From Sphingomonas sp. SUN019 (GTDB lineage Bacteria; Pseudomonadota; Alphaproteobacteria; Sphingomonadales; Sphingomonadaceae), in assembly GCF_024758705.1 (NCBI RefSeq), contig NZ_CP096971.1:1674001-1738000 (forward strand): a stretch of 64,000 nucleotides of DNA. Direction: 5' to 3'. The notes under the pieces are model-generated. The model worked only from the letters and a program-made list of their open reading frames with translations. It was not told the DNA's origin and ran no database searches. Positions 58,275 to 64,000 of the stretch are shown one piece after another. The translations under genes were made by a program, and so were the position numbers. Within the stretch, counting starts at the first letter, position 1; each line of letters opens with the position of its first letter.

Positions 58275-59735
58275 ATGGCCAAACGCATCGCGGTGATCGG
58301 CGCAGGGATGGGCGGGCTGTGCGCCGCGATTCTGGCGCGCGAGGCGGGGCACGACGTCACGATCTACGAACATGCCGATTCGGTCGGCGGGACGTGGCGC
58401 GCGAACCGCTACCCCGGCGTCGCGTGCGACGTGCCGGCGATCCTCTATCAGTTCAGCTTCGCCCCCAATCACAACTGGAGCCACAATTACGCGCGCGGCC
58501 CGGAAATCCACGCCTATACGAAGTCGCTGGTCGACCAGTTTGACCTTGGCGGGTCGCTCCATCTGAACGAAGGCGTCACCCGCGCGACATGGGACCCCGC
58601 CGCCAAGCACTGGACGGTCGAAACCGAGAAAGGCGCGCTGGAGACGTTCGACGCGATCGTCCCCGCGCTGGGCCAACTCAGCCGGCCGACGTTGCCCGAC
58701 ATCACGGGCGTCGAAAGCTTCAAAGGAGCAAAATTCCACGCCGCGGAATGGCCCGACGGGATCGAGCTGACCGGCAAGCGCGTCGGCGTGATTGGGTCGG
58801 CGGCGAGCGCCGTGCAGTTCATCCCCGAAGTAGCGAAGGACGCCGCCGCGCTGGTCGTGTTCCAGCGCACCGCCAATTGGGTGATCCCGCGCAACGACCT
58901 GGCGGTCACCGACGAAACCAAGGTGCTGATGGCGACCAATCTGCCGGTCGCGATGCGGCTGGGCGCACAGCAACGCGCGATGATCTTCGACAATGCCGAC
59001 ACGTTCTTCTGGCAGGCGTTCCAGTTCACGCCGGAGGGCCGCGCCGCCTTCACCCGCACCGCGCTCGACCATCTCGAGGAACAGGTGCCCGACGCCGAGC
59101 TCCGCGCGAAGCTGATCCCCGACTATCCGATCGGGTGCAAGCGCATCCTGATCACCGACGATTTCTATCCCGCCTTGATGCGCGACAACGTGACGCTGGA
59201 GACGAACGGGATTGTCGCGGTCGAACAGACCGGCGTGCGCACAACGGACAGTTTCCACGACCTCGACGTGCTGATCTTTGCGACGGGGTTCGAGACGACC
59301 GCATGGAACTGGTCGATGGAGGTCGTCGGGGCCGAGGGGAGGACGCTCAAGGAAACGTGGAAGGACGGACCCGAGGCGTATCTCGGTATCATGGTCCACG
59401 GCTTCCCCAATATGTTCATGCTCTATGGTCCGAACACGAACCTGGGGCACAATTCGATCAGCTTCATGATCGAGGCGCAGGTCGGCTACATGCTGAAGGC
59501 GCTGGCCGCGATCGAGACCGACGAGGCGCAGGTGGCGGAGGTCACCGCCGACGGCCAGCGCCGCTTCAACGATCGCATCGCGCAATTGCTGTCGGGCAGC
59601 GTCTGGGCCGACCCGCATTGCAAAAGCTGGTACAAGGCCGCGAACGGCCGCGTGTATCAGAATTGGTCCGGCAATTGCGCCGCCTATGCGGAGGAAACCG
59701 CGGAGGTCGATCGCGAGGCGGTGGCGCTGGTTTGA
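58275..59735 (+). CDS. Flavin-containing monooxygenase, Baeyer-Villiger type
   Basis: A 486-aa flavoprotein monooxygenase. The FAD motif GAGMGG is at residues 9-14, the second dinucleotide motif GVIGSAAS near 172, and the Baeyer-Villiger fingerprint FKGAKFHAAEW (F-x-G-x3-H-x3-W) near 150. The C-terminal ATGFETT is also typical. It likely oxidises ketones to esters or heteroatoms, using NADPH. The ATG has a purine-rich GGAGAGAGAG ribosome-binding site. It is convergent with the catalase gene over repeat D. Confidence 0.9.
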   Translation: MAKRIAVIGAGMGGLCAAILAREAGHDVTIYEHADSVGGTWRANRYPGVACDVPAILYQFSFAPNHNWSHNYARGPEIHAYTKSLVDQFDLGGSLHLNEGVTRATWDPAAKHWTVETEKGALETFDAIVPALGQLSRPTLPDITGVESFKGAKFHAAEWPDGIELTGKRVGVIGSAASAVQFIPEVAKDAAALVVFQRTANWVIPRNDLAVTDETKVLMATNLPVAMRLGAQQRAMIFDNADTFFWQAFQFTPEGRAAFTRTALDHLEEQVPDAELRAKLIPDYPIGCKRILITDDFYPALMRDNVTLETNGIVAVEQTGVRTTDSFHDLDVLIFATGFETTAWNWSMEVVGAEGRTLKETWKDGPEAYLGIMVHGFPNMFMLYGPNTNLGHNSISFMIEAQVGYMLKALAAIETDEAQVAEVTADGQRRFNDRIAQLLSGSVWADPHCKSWYKAANGRVYQNWSGNCAAYAEETAEVDREAVALV

Positions 59736-59757
59736 ACGGTACGAGGCCGTCTTGTTA

Positions 59758-59873
59758 TCCTCCCCTGCAAGGGGAGGTGGCAGGCCGCAGGCCTGACGGA
59801 GGGGTGTCGCGCTATCGAGACGGTGTCACCCCTCCGACGCGCTACGCGCGCCACCTCCCCTGGCAGGGGAGGA
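59758..59873. repeat. Palindromic repeat, family D (TCCTCCCCTG type)
   Basis: A 116-base element with complementary ends TCCTCCCCTG / CAGGGGAGGA and further inner complementarity (GGAGGGGTGTC with GTGTCACCCCTCC). It contains two hairpins and sits between the convergent monooxygenase and catalase stops, probably ending both transcripts. Confidence 0.8.
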
Positions 59874-59880
59874 TTTTCAA

Positions 59881-61953
59881 TTACGCCAACGTCCGCACCC
59901 CCGGCTCGCGATCATAGAACCGCTTCTTCGCCGCCGCGACGAACTCTTTCCCCAAACCCGTCACACCATCGTCCGGCTCAACCCCCGCCTTGTCCAGCAA
60001 AGGCTTGGCCGCATCGCTCGCGCCGATTGCCTTCAGATGCCCGAACGCATCCATCGCGAACTGCACCGCGGCGCCCTCTTTCAGCAACGCCGCGCAGCCT
60101 TCCGCCGATAATACGATCGCCACCGCGTCGAAGATCTGGCTCGGCGATCCGGCCAACTGCCCGTCCGCCTTCTGCATCTTTCCATCGGACAGCTTTGCGC
60201 CGCCGACCTTCGGCGCGACGATCACCGCCTTGCCCTTCGCGTCCTCGACCGCTTTCTTCACCGCCGCCAGTTCGCCCGCGTCTGAGCCATCAGCGATCAG
60301 GATGCCGACCGCGCGGCCCTCCAGCGTGTCCTTCATGTTCTTGTGGATCGACAGCGCGTCGGATGGCGTCATGTCGACCGGCTCCTTCGCCGCCTTCATC
60401 TTCTTCGGCAGGGCGATGCCGAGGCCTTCAGCGACGCGCTTCGCCAGATCCTCATCGACGTTGCGCAGGTTCGCGACCATCCGCGGCGGCACCTGATCCA
60501 GCAGCCCGACCTTCGACAATTCGAACACGAACGACGACGCGATATGCGCCTGTTCGTGCGCGTCCTGCGAACGATAGAACAGCCGCGCCTGGCTATAGTG
60601 ATCCGCAAACGTTTCAGCCCGCACCCGCAGCTTGTCGCCCTGCTCGTCAGGCCCGGTCGCCGCGTTCACCGTCGCAAAACCCTTCGCAACACTTTCGCGC
60701 GGCCCGCCATCCTCACCGTGTTCGGCCAGACTGTTCGGCTCGTAATTTGCCCGGCCTTTAGGCACCTGCGTCTGCATCATCCCGTCGCGCTGGAAATTCC
60801 CGAACGGGCAGCGCGGCGCATTGACCGGAATCTGGTGGAAGTTCGTCGTCCCCAATCGCGACTTCTGCGTGTCGAGATAGCTGAACAGCCGCCCCTGCAG
60901 CAAAGGATCGTTCGAGAAATCGATCCCCGGCACGATGTTGGTCGGCAGGAACGCGACCTGTTCGGTTTCGGCGAAGAAATTGTCGACGTTGCGGTTCAGC
61001 ATCAGCGTGCCGATGATTCGCACCGGTACGTCGTCTTCGGGGATCAGCTTTGTCGCATCCAGCACGTCATACGGCTGCGCGTCGGCGAACTTCTGGTCGA
61101 ACACCTGGATACCCAGCTCCCACCGCGGAAAATCGCCGCTGTCGATCGCCTCGAACAGGTCGCGGCGATGATAGTCGTTGTCCGCCGCCTGCAGCTTCAG
61201 CGCCTCGTCCCATATCGTCGACTGCAGCCCCAGCTTCGGCTTCCAGTGGAATTTCACGAAACTGACCTTGCCCGCATCGTTCACCAGCTTGAACGTGTGG
61301 ACCCCGAACCCCTCCATCATCCGCAGCGACCGCGGCAGCGTTCGGTCGGACATCGCCCACATCAGCATGTGCGTCGTCTCGGGCATCAGCGACGCCCAGT
61401 CCCAGAAGGTGTCATGCGCGCTGCCCGCCTGCGGATAGCCGCTGTTCGCCTCCATCTTCACCGCATGGACCAGATCGGGAAACTTGATCGCGTCCTGGAT
61501 GAAGAACACCGGAATGTTGTTGCCGACCAGATCCCAATTGCCTTCGCGCGTGTAGAATTTAACCGCGAAGCCGCGCACATCGCGCGGCGTATCGACCGAC
61601 CCCGCACCGCCTGCGACGGTCGAAAAGCGCACGAAGACCTCGGTCTTCTCGCCCTTGGTGAACACCGCCGCGCGCGACAGATCGCTGATATCGTCGGTCG
61701 CCTCGAACACGCCGTGTGCGCCCGAACCCCGCGCGTGGACGATCCGCTCGGGGATACGCTCGTGATCGAAGTGGAAGATCTTCTCGCGCAGCACGAAATC
61801 CTCGAGCAGTGTAGGCCCCCGAGCGCCTGACCGCAGCGAGTTCTGATTGTCGCTGACCGGAACGCCGTGGTTGGTGGTCAGAACTGTGGCGTCACCGTCT
61901 GCCTGTTGATGCGTTTCGCCGCCGTTTCCGGGATTGCGTCCGTCGTCGCTCAT
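59881..61953 (-). CDS. katE: Large-subunit catalase, HPII type
   Basis: A 690-aa monofunctional heme catalase with the C-terminal flavodoxin/class I glutamine amidotransferase-like domain of HPII. The active-site His is in [13 protein letters not shown] near residue 77, the Asn in the [13 protein letters not shown] region near 150, and the heme-ligand Tyr in [14 protein letters not shown] near 360. The C-terminal domain starts near 540 ([17 protein letters not shown]). I use the ATG at 61953 (AGGACG upstream). It decomposes hydrogen peroxide, mostly in stationary phase or stress. A stress-sigma-like promoter is at 61994-62018. Confidence 0.95.
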   Translation of the reverse strand: MSDDGRNPGNGGETHQQADGDATVLTTNHGVPVSDNQNSLRSGARGPTLLEDFVLREKIFHFDHERIPERIVHARGSGAHGVFEATDDISDLSRAAVFTKGEKTEVFVRFSTVAGGAGSVDTPRDVRGFAVKFYTREGNWDLVGNNIPVFFIQDAIKFPDLVHAVKMEANSGYPQAGSAHDTFWDWASLMPETTHMLMWAMSDRTLPRSLRMMEGFGVHTFKLVNDAGKVSFVKFHWKPKLGLQSTIWDEALKLQAADNDYHRRDLFEAIDSGDFPRWELGIQVFDQKFADAQPYDVLDATKLIPEDDVPVRIIGTLMLNRNVDNFFAETEQVAFLPTNIVPGIDFSNDPLLQGRLFSYLDTQKSRLGTTNFHQIPVNAPRCPFGNFQRDGMMQTQVPKGRANYEPNSLAEHGEDGGPRESVAKGFATVNAATGPDEQGDKLRVRAETFADHYSQARLFYRSQDAHEQAHIASSFVFELSKVGLLDQVPPRMVANLRNVDEDLAKRVAEGLGIALPKKMKAAKEPVDMTPSDALSIHKNMKDTLEGRAVGILIADGSDAGELAAVKKAVEDAKGKAVIVAPKVGGAKLSDGKMQKADGQLAGSPSQIFDAVAIVLSAEGCAALLKEGAAVQFAMDAFGHLKAIGASDAAKPLLDKAGVEPDDGVTGLGKEFVAAAKKRFYDREPGVRTLA

Positions 61954-61993
61954 GGAAATACGTCCTAGCTTGCGGTGAAGGTGATGCGCGTCG

Positions 61994-62018
61994 AACGAAC
62001 GTCGCGGCGCATCGCTCC
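61994..62018 (-). promoter_or_regulatory. Candidate EcfG-type general-stress promoter of katE
   Basis: On the minus strand: GGAGC, 16 bases, CGTT. This is one mismatch from the alpha-proteobacterial EcfG consensus GGAAC-N16/17-CGTT. The -10 lies 40 bases before the katE ATG. General-stress control of katE-type genes is known in this group. Confidence 0.45.
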
Positions 62019-62085
62019 CCGTCATTCACCCTGATCGCGATCAACCCGAATGGCGCGGCACCGACGCGTGTGGCAGGGGCCGCGA

Positions 62086-63258
62086 ATGACGACCCCGGAA
62101 CATTTCGATGCAATCGTGCTCGGCGCAGGCGGCGCGGGGCTGATGTGCGCGGCAGTCGCGGGACAGCGCGGGCGGCGCGTGGCGTTGCTCGACCATGCCG
62201 ACGAACCGGGCAAGAAGATCCTGATCTCGGGCGGCGGGCGGTGCAATTTCACTAACATCGGCGCAGGCCCGACAAACTACATCTCCGCCAACCCACATTT
62301 CGCAAAGTCCGCGCTCGGCCGCTACACCGCACAGGATTTCATCGCGCTGGTCGATCGCCACCGCATCGCCTGGCACGAAAAGACGCTCGGGCAATTATTC
62401 TGCGACGGCTCGGCGAAGCAGATCGTCGCGATGTTGCTCGACGAATGTCCGAACACCGTATCGCTCCGCCTCGGCCAGCCGATCCGCGACGTGACACACG
62501 CCGATGGCCGCTTCGCGGTAACCTACGGCGATCGCACGCTGACCGCGCCTGCGCTGGTGATCGCCACCGGCGGACCGTCGATCCCGAAGATGGGCGCAAC
62601 CGGCTTCGCATACGACCTCGCACGCCGCTTCGGCCTGAAGGTGGTCGAACCGCGCCCCGCGCTCGTTCCGCTGACGCTCTCGGGCGACGAGGCGTTGTTC
62701 CGCAACCTCGCGGGCGTCGCCACCCCCGTCGTCGCACGCGCGGGCAAGGCGTCGTTCGCCGAGGCCGCGCTGTTCACCCACCGCGGCCTGTCCGGCCCCG
62801 CGATCCTGCAGGTGTCTTCCTATTGGCGGCACGGCGAGAGCATCGGGATCGACTTCCTCCCCGGCGTGGCGGACGGCTGGCTCCGCATCGCCAAACGCGC
62901 CCGTCCGCGCGCCGGATTGCGCAGCGCGCTCCCATTGCCCGCGCGTCTTGCCGAGGCGCTGGAGGAAAAACTCGCGCTCCCCGGCGAGCTTGGTGCGGCA
63001 ACCGATAAGGCGCTGGCCGAGATCGAACGCACGCTCTCCGACTGGCGCTTCACCCCCAACGGCAGCGAAGGCTTCGCCAAGGCCGAGGTCACCGTCGGTG
63101 GGATCGCTACCGATGCGCTGTCATCGAAGACGATGGAGGCGCGCACCGTCCCCGGCCTCCACGCGATCGGCGAGGCGGTCGACGTGACGGGTTGGCTCGG
63201 CGGCTACAACTTCCAATGGGCCTGGGCGAGTGGTGTGGCTGCAGGGCAGAGCCTCTAA
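62086..63258 (+). CDS. HI0933/YhiN family NAD(P)/FAD-dependent oxidoreductase
   Basis: A 390-aa flavoprotein. FAD motif VLGAGGAGLMCA at residues 9-20, then KKILISGGGRCNFTN near 42 (the HI0933/BaiN family mark), and the closing GEAVDVTGWLGGYNFQWAWASG near 365. The family includes BaiN-like reductases but mostly has unknown roles. ATG at 62086 is the family start; it is divergent from katE. Confidence 0.92.
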   Translation: MTTPEHFDAIVLGAGGAGLMCAAVAGQRGRRVALLDHADEPGKKILISGGGRCNFTNIGAGPTNYISANPHFAKSALGRYTAQDFIALVDRHRIAWHEKTLGQLFCDGSAKQIVAMLLDECPNTVSLRLGQPIRDVTHADGRFAVTYGDRTLTAPALVIATGGPSIPKMGATGFAYDLARRFGLKVVEPRPALVPLTLSGDEALFRNLAGVATPVVARAGKASFAEAALFTHRGLSGPAILQVSSYWRHGESIGIDFLPGVADGWLRIAKRARPRAGLRSALPLPARLAEALEEKLALPGELGAATDKALAEIERTLSDWRFTPNGSEGFAKAEVTVGGIATDALSSKTMEARTVPGLHAIGEAVDVTGWLGGYNFQWAWASGVAAGQSL

Positions 63259-63270
63259 CCCCGACAAGCA

Positions 63271-63294
63271 CCTCCCCGGCGAAGGCCGGGGAGG
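63271..63294. terminator. Hairpin, half copy of repeat family A
   Basis: A perfect ten-pair stem CCTCCCCGGC / GCCGGGGAGG with loop GAAG between the convergent HI0933-type gene and murA. It equals one arm of repeat family A. No T-run follows, so termination is uncertain. Confidence 0.5.
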
Positions 63295-63317
63295 AACTTA
63301 CGCGAGGATTAGCTACC

Positions 63318-64000
63318 TCAACCGTCGCTGACCCGCTCGATATCCGCCCCGACCGCGCTCAGTTTCTCCTCCAGCCGCTCATAACCGCGGTCCAGGTGGT
63401 ACACGCGCGACACCTGCGTCTCGCCGTCCGCCGCCAGCCCCGCCAGGATCAGGCTCATCGACGCGCGCAGGTCGGTCGCCATCACCGGCGCGCCGACCAT
63501 ATGATCGACACCGCGCACCACCGCAGTGCGCCCGCGGACCTGGATATCGGCCCCCATCCGCGCCAGTTCGGGCACGTGCATGTAACGGTTTTCGAAGATC
63601 GTTTCGGTCAACACGCTCGCCCCGTCGGCCCGGCAGAGCATCGCCATGAACTGCGCCTGCATGTCGGTCGCGAAGCCCGGAAACGGCGCGGTCGACAGCG
63701 TCAACGGCTTCAGCTTGCCGTCGGACGACACCCGCACCGAATTCTTGCCCTCCTCAATCGCGACCCCCGCCTCGCGCAGCGCATCCAGCGTCGCGCCCAT
63801 GTCCGCCGCCGACACGCCGGTCAGTTCCAGGTCGCCGCCGGTGATCGCCGCAGCGCAGGCATAACTGCCCGCCTCGATCCGGTCGGGCATCACCGCATAG
63901 GTCGCGCCGTGCAGCCGGTCGACGCCCTCGATCTCCAGCGTCTCGGTCCCGACGCCCTCGATCCGCGCGCCCATCGCGATCAGGCAGCGGCACAGGTCGA
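63318..64000 (-). CDS. murA: UDP-N-acetylglucosamine 1-carboxyvinyltransferase, C-terminal part (cut by window edge)
   Basis: The last 227 codons of MurA, which adds enolpyruvate to UDP-GlcNAc as the first committed step of peptidoglycan synthesis. The visible part has the catalytic Asp in [11 protein letters not shown], the EGK-like [38 protein letters not shown] and the C-terminal [13 protein letters not shown] with the conserved Arg. The start and the phosphoenolpyruvate-binding Cys are beyond base 64000. Confidence 0.97.
   Translation of the reverse strand, partial: DLCRCLIAMGARIEGVGTETLEIEGVDRLHGATYAVMPDRIEAGSYACAAAITGGDLELTGVSAADMGATLDALREAGVAIEEGKNSVRVSSDGKLKPLTLSTAPFPGFATDMQAQFMAMLCRADGASVLTETIFENRYMHVPELARMGADIQVRGRTAVVRGVDHMVGAPVMATDLRASMSLILAGLAADGETQVSRVYHLDRGYERLEEKLSAVGADIERVSDG

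Overview
The window is GC-rich chromosomal DNA with short, tightly packed genes, frequent ATGA/GTGA stop-start overlaps, a large TonB-dependent receptor, a 99-aa PchB-like chorismate mutase, a DUF6356 protein and an alpha-proteobacterial style S4 gene. Together these point to Sphingomonas or a close relative; this is inferred from gene families and style, not from a marker search. No stretch longer than about 300 bases lacks a gene. No prophage, transposase, CRISPR array or rRNA operon was seen. One tRNA gene (Lys, UUU) is present.

Region 1 (1-25240) is an accessory catabolic island. A minus-strand operon (5973 to 1) encodes a small charged protein, a GlcG/HbpS-like protein, a SAM methyltransferase, the two subunits of a hydantoinase/oxoprolinase/acetone-carboxylase type enzyme, and an aldehyde dehydrogenase cut by the window edge. 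Next come a secreted two-domain alpha/beta hydrolase, a GPH-type MFS transporter, a secreted cupin-like protein, a TonB-dependent receptor, a duplicated alpha/beta-hydrolase-fold protein that lacks both nucleophiles, an EthD-like / MmgE-PrpD / alpha/beta hydrolase operon, an amidase, and then acyl-CoA dehydrogenase, CaiB-type CoA transferase, FAD oxidase, LysR and DUF1838 genes. The content suggests uptake, ester or amide cleavage, ATP-driven carboxylation or ring opening, CoA activation and a beta-oxidation-like step on an unknown organic substrate.

Region 2 (25370-31640) has a nitronate monooxygenase, two divergent L,D-transpeptidases, a chorismate mutase / FAD protein / glycosyltransferase operon and rpsD. 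The rpsD 3' end carries a stack of hairpins ending in a bidirectional terminator.

Region 3 (31799-44436) is mostly housekeeping: an S9 peptidase, putrescine synthesis from agmatine (aguA-aguB), a family 5 uracil-DNA glycosylase, folK overlapping tRNA-Lys, a PAP2 phosphatase, an LD-carboxypeptidase divergent from an unusual Mur ligase (probable peptidoglycan recycling), and a run of DUF898, M48 protease, hydrolase and TPR genes.

Region 4 (44552-64000) mixes acyl-CoA dehydrogenases, NnrU, a peptide transporter, a nitroreductase, a short GntR regulator, galE with a CitE-like lyase, msrA, a small lipoprotein, threonylcarbamoyl-AMP synthase, glyoxalases I and II, a pair of paralogous exported proteins coupled to a PLP sulfur-amino-acid enzyme, a Baeyer-Villiger type monooxygenase, an HPII-type catalase, an HI0933-type flavoprotein and the C-terminal part of murA.

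Several families of imperfect palindromic repeats are scattered through the window. Two copies of one family lie in frame inside protein genes (amidase and threonylcarbamoyl-AMP synthase), resembling the protein-coding palindromic elements known from Rickettsia. This is the most unusual structural signal seen.
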